64,000 bases of DNA, from positions 2,542,001 through 2,606,000 of the forward strand of contig JAOVFP010000016.1 in assembly GCA_025738555.1 (NCBI GenBank), in the 5' to 3' direction. The DNA is from Cyathus striatus (lineage: Eukaryota > Basidiomycota > Agaricomycetes > Agaricales > Nidulariaceae). The notes under the pieces are model-generated. The model had not been told where the DNA came from and did not search any database. It was given only the letters and a program-made list of their open reading frames with translations. This document shows positions 10,900 through 23,593 of this stretch, in pieces. Numbering within the stretch: the stretch's first letter is position 1; the number at the start of each line of letters is the position of its first letter. Both the position numbers and the translations under genes were made by a program.

Positions 10900-13494
10900 A
10901 CTTTGTTTTGTCTTGACCAAATCAAGAAATTACTTGTGCAGTATATGTAACTTGCCCATTGAAAATGGCCGGAAGGGCTGGTTGACAGCATATACATAAT
11001 ACAACCACCACATGCAAAGTTCGAGGCAATCTCGTGAGGAAAGACTGACATCCAGCTTGCTCGGTTTCTCTCCATTCCAGTAAATTAGGTACACCTGTTC
11101 AAACCAGAATAAGATCCGCGTTTTTCTGAGAACACATTGAATAACATACTGTACAGAAGACTAACAATTCCAAACTTTAGCACTTACGTATGACCTAATA
11201 CTGTTCCCCCGCATTATCACTCCTAAAGTGACAGCGGTGATCTCCAAGTTTACCACTGCCAGTAATCCCTGAAGCAGTGCCTTGCGCATGAATCTACCCC
11301 ACATTGCTGTAATTCGGTGGTTGTATTCCCCGTGTTAAGACGTTCATAGTTATGAGACGGTGATTCTTTGGTGCCATGCGCCATGGAAATAATGTAAAGC
11401 TAATAACTCATATCTCCTTGGGGCTTTCAAATACAGACACAATTGCTATCTGTGATTCCGAGAGCGAGAGCCTATCTACTAATATGCCAGCGAATACAAA
11501 TTGAAAGTATAAAAACAGGAATTTAAATTTAATACCTGTGAAGTTCATTGTGTCCGCGGATCCACCTAGTACAGAGCGGTGAGCTAACTCGAAAGGTGAC
11601 ACTATCATCCCAGGAGCTGATGTCATGATCAGCGAAGAACTAACTCTGGCAACACATTGTCATCACAAAGTTCAAATAGAAGAAACTTACTGTTATGCAA
11701 ATGATAGTTCTATGCGATCCATTGTATATTTGGAGACGTGCCGTTGATGCAGCTCGTTCGAGCTAGAGTACGTATGGTTCAATGTACGGTAACGTCTTGC
11801 GTTCTCTGCACGTTGCCGAAGTTCAGTACGCATTTCAAGTTGAATTTGATTTCGAAGCTTACTTATTTATGGCCTTGTCTGTTACTCGGCTCAGTCATTT
11901 TATCGCATTGAGAAACCAATTATGTAATCCAGGTTCTAATATCGCTCGCAGAGATACTATATAATCCAAGACCAAGCTCAGATACCCCATTGAAATAGCA
12001 TGCAACAGAAGAAGCAGCAATCAATGAAGTACTGTGAATCTTGACTCGAAGTTGTAGTAGGTAAGTAGAAATTCGTACCACATAATTGCATAACCCCACG
12101 CCCGTTCAAAACTAAATCTAGATTGTCACCTCTTCAGAAGTCCGGCACCACGTGATTATTGGAATGACTGTGTGATATTACCTTCGAGGTCTTCTAAAAT
12201 TCTTTGAAGCGTGAATTTTGGAACTCGGGGGAATTCCGAGACAGTCGTTCCTTACTGTGCCACCCTTGAACTCTAGCTTGATCATATGGTGCAGGAATGC
12301 AACAGAAAGACGTACATTATACTCAAGTTCCCCCGCCGTAACTGCTCGAGACCGATCAGAATTATTGTGACATCTCATGTCTTACCATAAGAGCTGTCAT
12401 GGATAAGTATAATGCAAAACAGTGTTGGAATAGCACTTTGAAAGGAAAAGACTGGTCTGGTCCATTTGTAAGATCCGTTAACATAACTTGGTGAGAATGA
12501 AAGAAGCCGCTGTGTTTCAAGCTGGCTGCAAATCGGGTCCGTATACTGGTACTACTATCACCGGAGTGAGTAGTAAGTACATATGACTGTACAGAAGCAG
12601 ACGGAGCTAAACAAGACAAAAACAAGAGCTACTGTAAAGAGCAGTTAGAAATTTTCGGAATTCATGGCTGGTTCACATTTACTATGATTGGTTGCCAATT
12701 AGGAGGCCCAGGGACTTGGAGGTTTGGAGCTTGCTGACAACACTGTTGAAGCTCTCGGGATCCTTGGGCCCTACTACACCTTCAACTTGCCTTCAACCTT
12801 TTGAAGAAATCTGAACGCGATGAAAGAGGATTTTATGACATGGCGACACCGCACTCCAAGTACTTACTAGTAGTAGACTGAATTACTACTCAGTCAGATT
12901 TGAGCGATGTTTAAGATCAATCGTGGGAATGTGTACATTAGCGGGTTATGCCGCATCAACGTAACTTTGTTTTGGACCATGTTTTGCTTTCCTGTGAACT
13001 TTGTTTCCCCTGGTATATAGTATACTTGTACCTCCTTCTCCGTGGATCTCATAGAGCACGCCATTGTTGCTTTTGATGTCGTTAGTTTGATTTCATATAC
13101 TTTGTATCACTAGATTGCTAAAAGTTCAAAAACGCCATGGTCAGATCAGTGTTTCTTTTTTTATTGGATTGTGAGTACGTACTCGACTATTTTTTATGTC
13201 TGCTGGAATAAACCTCTGTTTTAATATATTATAGGCCATTTAAGTAACAAATGCATGCGTTGTTGATTGTTCACTAGAGTCTAGCCGGAACATCTAGCTT
13301 GAAAACACGTACATTGACTGTAAATTACGGAGTATTACATTCGATCAAAGGGATTAAAGACATCAATTTCAAATTCGTACATCGGAGAATTACTACTACC
13401 GGGTTAACACTTACGGAATTCGTTCAGTGAATTATCTGACTTCAGGGATTTTTCGTTACCCAACCACCATCAATGGGATACGACGTGCTGTATG
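10900..13494. other. Region between divergent lectins 1 and 2
   Basis: Contains the upstream regions of both lectin genes. A minus-strand frame at 11408-11626 has a hydrophobic segment (FLFLYFQFVFAGILVDRL), and another stretch near 11170-11310 reads LLQGLLAVVNLEITAVTLGVI. They could be remains of a membrane protein, but I cannot assign a family or join them. The part at about 12225-12365 is repeated near 44.1 kb. Confidence 0.35.
12225..12365 (+). repeat. Upstream lectin-associated repeat, copy A
   Basis: Shares blocks with 44105-44240, including CTTGATCATATGGTG followed by an A/G-rich stretch, and a CCCCGCCGTAACT block. Both copies lie about 1.8 kb upstream of a plus-strand lectin start (14052 and 46011), so the lectin duplication included this non-coding DNA. 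Confidence 0.55.
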
Positions 13495-13800
13495 TGGTCG
13501 AACAATAATGCGGGGAAGTGAATAATTATCAGCTGAGCTATACGTAAGGCCTAATGGACCAACCGGCATTGTCCAATGTCTATTACTTACTCTTTGCTTT
13601 CCAGTCATTTTTTTCTTCCTATTTTCTCGGGCGGATATGTACTTCTCCCGAGTCTGGGTTAAGCAAGTTGACTGTCAAGATTTCGTCCATGATTCCATTC
13701 TGGCAATATCTGCCGGGTTGGAGTCACTGCGGTGACTTTGAATTTCACGCTGTCATCTACTTCTCCTTCTAGAACTCGACGGTCATACGTCTTGAGACAT
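13495..13800 (+). repeat. Proximal lectin upstream repeat, copy A
   Basis: Matches 45478-45760 in order: an AATGCGGGGAAGT block, a run ending ACTGTCAAGATTTCGT, a GTCACTGCGGTGACTT block and a TTCTAGAACTC block. The small open frame at 13554-13772 falls inside it but is not kept in the other copy, so it is unlikely to be coding. The repeat is probably the conserved promoter-distal sequence of lectins 2 and 4. Confidence 0.6.
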
Positions 13801-13849
13801 AATTAATAACTAAAATCTCAATTGGGCTGAGGGAGGAGTAACTGTACAG

Positions 13850-13858
13850 CTATAAAAG
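13850..13858 (+). promoter_or_regulatory. TATA box of lectin copy 2
   Basis: CTATAAAAG lies about 200 bases before the lectin start. It is followed by a CAGTTCATCTCTTTCTTCA-type leader shared with copy 4, and then by leader introns ending TTCAG (about 13972) and ACTCAG (just before the start codon). Confidence 0.55.
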
Positions 13859-14012
13859 AGTGTTCGTACGATCATGGGGATCCTCAGAACTTCAGTTCAT
13901 CTCTTTCTTCACTTCAGTAGTGGGATTTCTCTTCTTACTACATTGTTCGCAGTGCTAACTTAACTTTTCAGACTTGCAACTTTAACCAACAACAGTCGAG
14001 GCAGGTATATAA

Positions 14013-14480
<468 letters not shown>

Positions 14481-15390
14481 GGTAAATGGTTTACTTCTCA
14501 TTACTCATATAACTTCGACTTACATTTCAAGTACAGTGTATAAGCTTAATCATATGTTGAGTTTATTATACGAATCATTTGTAAAGTTTTTGTGAGAAAG
14601 TAGCAGGGAAATAAATTGTACATTGAAGTTTGAAAAAGCTTTTTCAGTAACTGAAATACATAATAGTTTTTTTCAATTCTTGTAGAAGACAAGCCCGAGA
14701 AACTGTTATACAAAGTTAATGGTATTGAAACAAAGCGGAGGCGATTAAACCAAGCGTACTGCTTAACTTGTAGTACCCTAGTACTACTACATATCAGCAG
14801 CATACTTGCAAGGTTTCTCCGACTTCTACATTTTTACGATCCACCTCTGCTACCTGAATGGTATGTGAAGTACTTCAAATTCTCGACTGCTAAGTTTCAG
14901 CCTGACTACCACATTATTTCTATCATAATTACAAGTTGAGTACCTTGGACTTGAAGTAGTTGGCTTTGATGGCACTTATTTCAATGTAAATCCAAGAAAT
15001 TCGAGGTGTCGAGCACAAGTTTATCTATGTTTAGGAACGTCGACATCTCCGTTTAAGAGTCAAAAAACTTTTAAAAGCTTTTCATCTGATGCACGCGTGA
15101 CGCGTGACGGGCACTGGCCTTTTGTTTGAGGAAGGGCCGCCGAAGGGCCAAAGGCTTTGGTAAACAACACGCAGCCTGCGCACTGCGCGCAGATTCTTTT
15201 ACTCAACTTTTACTTTTCTCAAACACGTTCCTCGATTTTTCAGTCGCTGTCATGATTCATCGCACCTACGATTTGAAAACGAAAGCATATTCATAGCATT
15301 TATTCAGTAAGCGACCTATCTCATATACAAAGCTTAGAGTAATTAACTAATCCATTCGGGCATGAAACTTCAACAACGCATAAGTACTTC
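14481..15390. other. Spacer, no gene seen
   Basis: Holds the 3' ends of lectin copy 2 and of the minus-strand disordered protein (convergent). The frames present are short and low-complexity AT-rich. No RNA gene was recognised. Confidence 0.4.
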
Positions 15391-16344
15391 TCAGAAGCGG
15401 ACACGTCCCTGCGTGGATGCTTTCTGCGTATGAATCCTGGTACGAGGTGGAGACGAAGGTGGGCCCATGAGTTGACGCTGACGAGGCACTTGGGGTGAAC
15501 ATGCTGCAGACGCCTTTCGTTTGTTTACTGCGTTGTGGTAAGCGTTACCCTTAGGGGGCGCGGAGCGGACACGCGGTGTGGTCATAGGGGAAGAACCTGA
15601 GGGACCAATCATACGTGGGGTATGACCGCCTTCAATTAGAGGAACCTCCCTGTATATCGGCTTGTCGTACTCGTCAACTAGGAAGGTCCCGCAGGGACCA
15701 AGTGCCCGTACCTTCCGAACAGGCGACTTCGTAAACTCGTCCTCCATCATGCAGTCCTCACGACGAAGACCTTGTGGCTTTCGCTGAAGAGCCCCTGCCT
15801 TTGGAGTACCTACGCGCTGCGTGGGCGACGATGGGGCGTTCTGCCATTGAATAGTATTGTCATCTTCAAACAGTCCCCTTCTGCCCGGGGATCGATCCAT
15901 GTTCCTGACTGCAGTCGCTGCACGAGCGTGTTGGAATGTGTCTTCGGGCTGGAGGAAAGTTACTCGACCCTGTGGCCTCTCTGCGGTTTTCCTTGGTGCC
16001 CAAGGAGCCTGCGGGATGTGAGGAATAGAAGGCACCGGAGTAGTGTAACGTCCACTGTTGTCCTCGTGCTCTGGGACATCCTCATCCATAGGGACATCAT
16101 CCATGGCTGAGTCCGAACCTAATGCTGAAGCCAGTGGCTCCCCTGGACGAATCCAACGTGTATGCGTACCCAATCCCGTCTTGGAAACAGTGACTTGAAT
16201 AAGAGTCTCTGAGCGAGTTACTGGAGTCGGGGGGGCTGCACGAGCAGGCGATTTGGGATTGACGACAGCTGCGTTGCTAGCAACCTCTGCCGCTGCCGCC
16301 TCAGCTTCTAGGCGCTTGGCAGTGGCTCTGGTCATCATAGTCAT
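15391..16344 (-). CDS. Disordered basic protein, unknown
   Basis: Single-exon frame of 317 residues that I do not recognise. It begins with a helix-prone Ala/Glu segment (AKRLEAEAAAAEVASNAA). The rest is rich in Pro, Ser, Arg and Thr with repeated short SP/TP motifs (KSPAR, SSPTQR, TKSPVRK, SSPMTTPR, SSPPRTR), typical of a disordered, possibly Cdk-phosphorylated nuclear protein. One more ordered segment, VRALGPCGTFLVDEYDKPIY, is near residue 215. The length and codon-like composition support a real gene. A Met two codons downstream could also be the start. No neighbour suggests a function. Confidence 0.6.
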   Translation of the reverse strand: MTMMTRATAKRLEAEAAAAEVASNAAVVNPKSPARAAPPTPVTRSETLIQVTVSKTGLGTHTRWIRPGEPLASALGSDSAMDDVPMDEDVPEHEDNSGRYTTPVPSIPHIPQAPWAPRKTAERPQGRVTFLQPEDTFQHARAATAVRNMDRSPGRRGLFEDDNTIQWQNAPSSPTQRVGTPKAGALQRKPQGLRREDCMMEDEFTKSPVRKVRALGPCGTFLVDEYDKPIYREVPLIEGGHTPRMIGPSGSSPMTTPRVRSAPPKGNAYHNAVNKRKASAACSPQVPRQRQLMGPPSSPPRTRIHTQKASTQGRVRF

Positions 16345-17296
16345 GATGGTTAGTATTGATTTGTGCAGGAGAGTTGAGGGGAAACCGCGTTGGATGTGAT
16401 TGGGTTCGAAAATGAGCAGTTGCGGTCGGTTGGTGGAACTTGCTGGATAATGAGCTCACCGCGATGGGAATTCCTTAAAACTAACTTTCAGTCCACACTA
16501 TGACCAGTCAAAGAACTGGAAACGCCCGACAAAGCACTGTATGGGGATGATAATTGTTCCTTTGTCTATCCCATCTACGTCCTAATATGGAAATCGTGAC
16601 ATTGGCCGCCTAGCAACATCTTTCATTGGCATCCCTTTTGACCTTCTCTCGAGCCTTGCCGACACTTGTTTGAGAGTTAGAACCTCTCAACTACTAGAGT
16701 TTAATTAATGAAGGTCGTATCCATCGTTGTCTTTCCTCTACATCTGTGGTCAAGTGCGGGTCTGTCAAGGTGGCACTGCAGTCCCCCGCCGCCGTACTGG
16801 GTCCATGGCCTTGGAATCTTTTCGGCCCGAGCTTAGGATGGAGAACAATGCAAAACTTAATGTTTCGGAGTATGCAAACGTCTGCCCATGTTGGATATCG
16901 CATAGTCCAGCCTCTGTGGTACTGGAGCATGGACCTTGCCGAAGCACGTGAAGCTGTGGCCAACCGTCTTCAATGACTGATTTAGTAAACAATAGTACAC
17001 TAGGCGAAATACCTTCTAAAGATGGTTATTCGTGAAATATCGCATTGGCGGAAGACCTGCTGTATACGGCTATGTTTTAAAAGTGGATTGGTTGAGTTCT
17101 AGGAGAATGATTTTCAACCACTGTGTTGAACTTGGAAAACAATGCGCTCTACTTCAGACTCAGATTGAGTCGATCGCCTATAAATTGAGGCCGCGATCCG
17201 ATTTCATACTTTCATACACATTATTTTATCCGTAATTCATCCTCAAGCACGAGCCTTTCCAACTTCTCTTTGCCCCGTCTATAGCCCGCTATCAAC
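16345..17296. other. Divergent promoter region, no gene
   Basis: Between the minus-strand disordered protein and the plus-strand coiled-coil gene. Frames at 16694-16992 overlap on both strands and have no family features. A CTATAAATTGAGG sequence at about 17178-17190 may be the TATA region of the downstream gene. Confidence 0.35.
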
Positions 17297-19029
17297 ATGT
17301 TTTCTCAGTACAAGAACTACGTTATGTCTCCTTTCAAGTACTTTTCGAAGGGGAAGAAGATCCCGGTGACCCCTATCAAGACACACAGAGTTCCTCCAGC
17401 TCCTTACAATGCGCGGCTGGCCGCGTTCCCTCCTCCCCCTCGCAAGCGCTATGGCGCATATCAACCTAACCCCAACCCTCCCCGACCCCGCCGCTCTGGG
17501 ATCAACTCTATCCGTGCTCAGCGCTCTGTGCGACTCCATCAGGCCGGCCTCGGGGGTCCTCGTCGTGCAAGTATCAGAAAGAATGTCTCTCGAGTCATAC
17601 CGGAGGAAGACGAACAAGAACCCCCTAACAGACGTCTGCCGTTCAAGGTGTTGCTCGCCCGTGGTCGGTTTGAGGGGATGACAGCCAAGAAGTTGACCCG
17701 TCAAGATCGTATCTTCTTGGATCAGATGGAGAAATTGGACCGTTATCGCATCTTCAAGGACGCCCTTTTTGCTGAACGCGCCTTGATGGAACGTGCTGAG
17801 CGCGACAATGTTTTCCGGGAGGAAACTGTCGTGGATAGACTTGCGCGCCTTGAGCGGGAGAAGGAAGAGCTCGCCAGGAAGAAAGAGCAGGAGAGGCTAG
17901 AGCAAGAGGCTCTTGCGAAGAAGTTGGAGCAGGAGCGACTAGCGGAGGAGGAGAAAAAGAGATTGGAACATGAGGAGTTGGTGCGGCAGCTTGCAGTCGA
18001 ATTCGAACGGGTTAAGAAATTGGACCAGGAGAAATTACGTCGGGAGGCGGAGGAGGCGAATAGGAAGAGAAAGGAGGAAGAGCTTCGGCGCCGTCAGGAG
18101 GCCAGATATCCCCCCAGGCCTATTCCAAGGAAGGGAACTCACCCCGCAATCCGCACGCAGAGGGAGTTTGATTTGAAGGAGCAATCGAATCGGCTTCGTC
18201 GCGAATGTAATCGACGTAAGTTCGAGGCGCAACAGCAGGAGCAAAGTGCAAAGAAGGCGTGGACTCCCAAAGGCCGCGATTTTACTACTGGCCGTCGAGG
18301 ATATGGGCTTTATGATAAACCTGAACAGTCTCCGCCCAAGTCTAACTTCCACCAGCCAGGGTTTACTACTGGCCGTCGAGGATTTGGGCTCTATGATGAG
18401 CCTGAACAGCTGAGGTCCAACTTCCAACAGCCAGGGTTTGGATTTCAGCATCCCCCTCCACAGCCAAACTTTCATGAGCCAAGATTCGGATTTCGAGAAC
18501 CCCTCCCGCTCCCCAGCCCAACTTCCAACAGCCAGGATTTGGATTTCAGCAGCACCCGCCTCAGCCTAACTTCCAGCAGCAGGGATTCGGATATCAGCAG
18601 CAGCCCCAGCCAAACCTCAACCAGGAGATTCCGCAATTTGTTCCTCAGGCTCCGGCCCCTACTCCTGCACCTGTTGGCGTCGCGGTGGCTGATCGTTTCG
18701 ATCTCTACGATAAGAAGTGGGAAGCTCTGAAGGGGGGAGATAATGTTCCTCAGCTGTTTTTCGGACAATTTCCGTGGCCTGTTCTTTGCGATGTCTCTGG
18801 GCTTCAAGATATCACGGAGGAGAGACTTGGGGAGTTCTTCTTCCACTCAGCTCGTCCAGGCTTCGAGGATAAGTCGCGTCGTGACCGAATTAGGAAAGAG
18901 TTTCTTCGGTGGCATCCAGACAAGTTTGAAGCGAAGATGTTGGACTTCATTATTCCTGAGCACAGGGAACTTGTTAAGGAAGCTGCCGGCACGATTGCTC
19001 GATTCCTTACTCAGGAGAAAAAAGCTTGA
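17297..19029 (+). CDS. Coiled-coil protein with J-like tail, frameshifted
   Basis: Long protein in two overlapping frames. Residues 1-110 are basic and Pro-rich. About 150-290 form a highly charged coiled coil (LEREKEELARKKEQERLEQE and onward). It is followed by repeats of TTGRRGxGLYDxPEQ (two copies) and QPNFQQPGFGFQ-like units (several). The C-terminal ~110 residues (DRFDLYDKKWEAL ... FLRWHPDKFEAKM ... AGTIARFLTQ) resemble the WHPDKF-containing J-like tail found in many Agaricomycete proteins and in NFKBIL1. The first frame runs on to 18730, but from about 18510 the repeat units and the conserved tail are in another frame. No GT-AG pair explains the change. A lost base in the C-rich tract near 18500 is the simplest reading. 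The gene is either freshly broken or the base is a sequence error. Function unknown. Confidence 0.7.
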
Positions 19030-19403
19030 AATATTAACTTCCCTCGCTCTGGCTCACCTACGATTACTTATGTTATAATTTTATGATACACTTTATGCCA
19101 TTATGAAATATATGATTTTATGCTATACATTTGGATTTTCTTCAATTTGACCAGTGTTTGGTGACACATACAACTGCCCTTGTTTAAACTCCATGAAGGC
19201 CGCGTTTACTCCCATGTTGGCGTCGCTTCAAAGAATTTCCGACATGTCCCATTCATTCGGCGTCAATAAGTACATCTGAAGTTAGACGGCTTCCAAGGTT
19301 GCTGTCTGGGAGCATGTGTTCCATAACAAAATAGAGTTCATAGTTGAGGCAAGTATATATAAACCATGTAATCTGCGTAACCTGTTTCCAAAGGCAGCTT
19401 ATC
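19030..19403. other. MFS transporter 1 upstream region
   Basis: Shares an ordered set of blocks with 23430-23650 upstream of MFS transporter 2, including a CGGCTTCCAAG block, a GGAAGCAT/GGGAGCAT block and a TATA element, so the promoter was duplicated with the gene. Confidence 0.5.
19353..19363 (+). promoter_or_regulatory. TATA box of MFS transporter 1
   Basis: GTATATATAAA about 50 bases upstream of the start codon. The equivalent GTATATATAAG stands at the same place upstream of transporter 2. Confidence 0.5.
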
Positions 19404-22101
19404 ATGTCTATATCCTCCAAGCCATCTTCTACAAGAGTGTCGGAAAGTTCGACTCTCGATATCTATACACTACATGAAGTCACTGCTGGTCGCCTTGTCC
19501 TTGATCCTGAGTAGGTCTCGTCCGTTGAATTTCACATATGCTTAGGCCTCCTCCTCTCTAGGGAAGCTCGACAAGAATTCGGCGAATTAGTCGCGGCAAA
19601 GTTGAAACTCACCAAGGATGGAAGTAAAGTTCTTTGGCCTCAGCCAACCGATGATCCTGAAGATCCACAAAACGTAACGTCTTGCCAAGGTTTAATCACA
19701 GCTACTGCTAATGGAACATCACTACAGTGGAGTAACCTTAGAAAAAATCTTCAGTTTTTTATTATTACCCTCGCGGCAATCGTACCGGATTTTGACAACG
19801 GAATTGGTAAGCCCAGCCAAAATCCATGTGTTAGGATACTTATACAGGTTTTTTATAGGAATTGCCTCGGTATTCCCGCTTGCGCGGCAGTTCCACACCA
19901 CAACCGGAGTTATAAGCAATTTGACAAACAAGTAAGTATTTTGACAACTATAAATGGACCTACGTGGTCCGCTTCTCTTCTGAATGCCGCTCTAGTTGGA
20001 CTATCTTCCTCGTAGGTAAATTCAAGCCGGTAGTTATCTAACCTTAACTGTCCCCTGATCGCCATTTATACCAGGTTGGGGAGGTATATTTTTTGTCATG
20101 CTGATAAGACGGTACGGGAGACTACCAGTGCTATTTTGGACCCAGGTCGGTGGCTCGTCCTGATTTTTCCCGCATCCCTAACAGAGTTTGGCATGTCTTT
20201 TTGGATGGTCTTCATTAGTTCCTCTCGTTGGCATTCTTAATTGTGGCTACAGTTGCACCGAATTTAAATACTTTTGCAGGCAAGCAAAGTCTCTTCATGG
20301 TATCATGAATTAATTTGAGTTATTTGGCTCCGTAGCGATGCGATGTTTAAACGGATTTTTCGCGTATGTGCAATTCTGACGCCGTAGCCGCGTTGCTGAC
20401 ATCAAGTCATTTCTTTCAAACAAGAACATGCCCCCAAGTCACGGTACTCACTTGCTTTCCTTTCGGAGCAGGGAGGAACTGATATCCATTCCAAAGGGGT
20501 TGTATACTATTACAGATCTATTTCCCTTCCACCTGCAAGCTCGCAAGGTAATTTATGCGCTGTAGACTTTGCAAAAAAATATAGAGGCTCAGTTGTGTTG
20601 CTGAAGATTAATATTTGGACTATGGGGGTAGTTCTGGCCCCTCACCTTTCTCCGTTCTTATTTGGGTTTGCTGTTGCAAAAACAACGTGGCGATGGGCCT
20701 ACGGAGCAGGATGCATCTATGGAGCTGTAGTTTTAATTTTGATCATCTTATTCATGGAGGAAACGTAAAAGCTGCTGTCGTTCTTTCAACACTCCGATTA
20801 CACACTTACCTCATCTATCTAGCGCGTATGATCGAAGTGGTACTACCGTCAATTCTTCCAAAGGGTACTTTCAGCGTAGGTTCAATAACTTGGTCGGAAT
20901 AACCGGTTTCAAAGACATTAAGCCGAAGCCTAAATGGCTCGAGATTGCATTGAGTCCTCTCCGAGTAGCTTGGAGACCACATATATTGTCTATCTTGATA
21001 TTTGAGGTGGGAGAGAGCGTCCTTATCCCAGAGGATTGAATTCACTAAAATCTTGGAAACATAAGGCTCTACTTTTCGGATTTGGTATCGGGATAAACGT
21101 ACGCAAATTGGCCCATGCAGGGTATTTTAAAATTTTATTGACATTCAACCAGGTTACAAATACGATTATTTTCCAAAATCCGCCTCCTGCAGGACTTGGT
21201 CTTCCTCAACTCACTGTTTCAGGAATCTATGCAACTCCGGTGGTTAGTAACATCATAAGATTTCTTCACGAAATATGTGCTCAGTGATTGGTGTAGATTG
21301 CGGTGTTTATAGGAGAGTTGATTGGGAGATACTTAAATGACTGGATTGTCAATATTACGGTCAAACGATACCATGGGGTCTTCGAAGCAGAAGCGCGTCT
21401 CTGGTAGGTTAAAAGTTCCACCAGCACCCAGGTGACGGATATGTAACCATTGCGGTAGGACATGCTATCTGGGAACAGGTCTTTTCGTCATAGGGTTCGT
21501 CATCCTCGGTGCGGCTTTGCAACATCACCTACACATAGCTGTCATTGTCCTTGGATGGGCTATTGCGCAGATCTCCGTCCTAGTAAATACCACAGCCGTT
21601 TGTACGCACTCTTTATTATTATTCGCTTGATTAAGCTGATTACTTGCAAGATGCTTATTGTAGTGATAGCTTCCCACGACAACAGGTAGAGAAAGATTTT
21701 GAATCGCCATTGAAGGGGAATAAGAAATTGATGTCCGATATTTCAGGGGGAAATTAGTGCCCTTCTAAATTTAGTCCGCACTCTTGGCGGTAAGATATCA
21801 GTAGTCGTCCATATCTTCCTAGTCGTTTTTATCCTCCATAGGTTTCAGTGTCGCCTATTATCAAGTAGATTGGGCGTCCAAAAATGGGGCTCTACAAACC
21901 CTAGGTGTTGAAGCAGCGTAAGTTGCCCAGAAACCGGAAGGGAAGCTTCTTGCTAACTGTCGATATAGCATCGTTGCTGGCTTGTTCCTTCTCATCATTC
22001 CGGTTATCCAGTGGAAAGGACGTGCTTTGCGAGTAAGTCTTTCATACGGTTTGTTCAAGATTTCTCCTAACATGATACAGGCACGATTTTCTATGCATTG
22101 A
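19404..22101 (+). CDS. MFS transporter, DHA1-like, tandem copy 1
   Basis: Proton-driven multidrug-type (DHA1) major facilitator protein of the plasma membrane. By my splicing it is about 525 residues in some 15-18 exons. Visible parts in order: an N-terminal cytoplasmic segment ending WPQPTDDPEDPQNWS (the PxNWS motif typical of fungal DHA1 proteins), a first membrane helix FFIITLAAIVPDF, GVISNLTNNWTIFLVGWGG, the loop motif RRYGRLPVLFW, FLSLAFLIVATVAPNL, AMRCLNGFF, TWRWAYGAGCIYGAVVLILI, a central loop DRSGTTVNSSKGYF, and paired C-terminal helices through IVAGLFLLIIPVIQWKG. One donor appears to be GC (at 20279). All joined frames stay open and conserved between the two copies, so the gene looks intact. 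The substrate cannot be told. Confidence 0.85.
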
Positions 22102-22257
22102 ATGGAGACTAAGTAGGGAAAAAGTGCCAAACTGTCCACCTTCGCAAAATTTCCATGTCATTTTCATATGTAAAAATACTTGAGAACTTAGTCGTTTCAA
22201 ATGCCATTGCTACGCTTCGATTATAGCTTGTTGAAAAGAACAAGTTGAAAGCGTGAA

Positions 22258-22420
22258 CAGATATTACGATTAGAGAGAAAGCAAGTACCCTTTAAATTTA
22301 GTTCGCATCTAAGACCCTGGCGGGATGGTGTTAGTAGTCGTTTATATCCGCTCGGTCATTGGTTTCTTTCATAGGCTTCTGCATCGGCTGCTATCAAGTG
22401 GGACAGGTGTCCACATGCAA
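22258..22420 (+). pseudogene. Relic of MFS transporter 3' exons
   Basis: Resembles the penultimate-exon region of the transporters: a CCTTTAAATTTAGTTCGC block followed by a GCGGGATGG stretch, then a GGCTTCTGCATCGGCTGCTA block matching the FSVAYYQVDW exon, then decay. It lies just downstream of the intact gene. A sister relic follows transporter 2, so the relic predates the tandem duplication. Confidence 0.55.
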
Positions 22421-23430
22421 AAGAATAACCATGACAAAATTTTCACAATAAGTATTTCGTTAAGAGTTGATAGTACCATAGTTTCATTCATTTTGTCTAT
22501 CATGCATGTTAGACATAACTCATAAAATGAAAAAAAAAATACTTACATATTTCTGGCTTACATCTACTATGCTCTGAGAATTGACATGCATGATGATAAC
22601 CACTCTCATGTTCAATATTTTTAAGTCAACCTGAAATCATATGTTCATGTGAGGAATAGTAAAGTCAAGACCGGCAAGAGGAAGGATAAGCAACTAACTG
22701 GAAGGACTAAAATTGACTGGTGTTATTTCAAAACAGTTTGACAATATGATATAAAGAGCAATGGAAGGTCGAAGCTATATGAATATTCCAGGGACCAGGT
22801 TGGGACTATATAAGTTAAGAGACGTTGACTTACATCGGAAGAGTAATAGAATAGGATGTTCATCAAGCTGCAGTAGCCATGCAGAGAACACTGAGACCAA
22901 TAGTCAAATTTCGAAAGCCGAACTGTTCATATAGATAACAGCAATGTGCTAATTAGAAGAGGGTAAATAAGCTATGTCCAAATACCATCATGAAGAGAAC
23001 TAGGGATCTTGAACTTCGGAGCTCCAGCGACGAGAGCCAGAGAACTTCTGACAGTAACAGTAGGTTTTGCAGCAGATACTTGATTAGTGTTTGATATAAT
23101 TAACCGGGTTGGGACTTCAGAACGGAAATAACGCGAGGAAGGCACAGGGAAGGCAAGTGGGGAAGTTGGTGGGAACTTTCCTTAAGGGGCCTTCGAGGGG
23201 TACCAGTGCTTATTTTCGTAAAACGGCCTTTAGGCCTCTTAGTAAGCAAGATTCCGGTGACCTGCCTAAGGTGCCACAGAGATGTATTGCGCTACGTACC
23301 GTGCAAAGTTTCACAGTGATAGCGTAAATGGGGGAATGCAGATTTTTAAGTTCTCAAACTCTTGTTATCTGATGGTAATCGTGAGCTTAGAGCCTGATAT
23401 AGCCTGCTTTGAAGTGTTGTTTTGAAACTT
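22421..23430. other. Spacer between tandem MFS units
   Basis: AT-rich DNA without a recognisable gene. The frame at 23109-23327 encodes a short basic peptide with no family match. No terminal repeats or transposase frames were seen here. Confidence 0.35.
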
Positions 23431-23593
23431 CACCGGCACCATGAAGGCTACGTTCGCTCCCACATTAAGTATTCATAGAATTGCAGCCATGATCCATTTA
23501 TTCGGTTCCAATTAAGTAGACCGGAAGTTCGACGGCTTCCAAGATTTCTGTCAGGAAGCATATGCTCATTATCGTATAATGTATAAAATCGCG

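Larger units (their letters stand above)
19190..22420 (+). repeat. Tandem duplication unit 1 (MFS)
   Basis: The promoter, the whole MFS gene and a following exon relic are repeated in the same orientation at about 23440-26580. Start codons are 4247 bases apart and stop codons 4239 apart. Exons are much more similar than introns, so the duplication is not recent or selection has kept the exons. Confidence 0.8.

Noticed and set aside
11160..11630. Possible membrane-protein gene on the minus strand between lectins 1 and 2
   Set aside because: Two hydrophobic stretches exist but no family motif, start or consistent splicing could be found.
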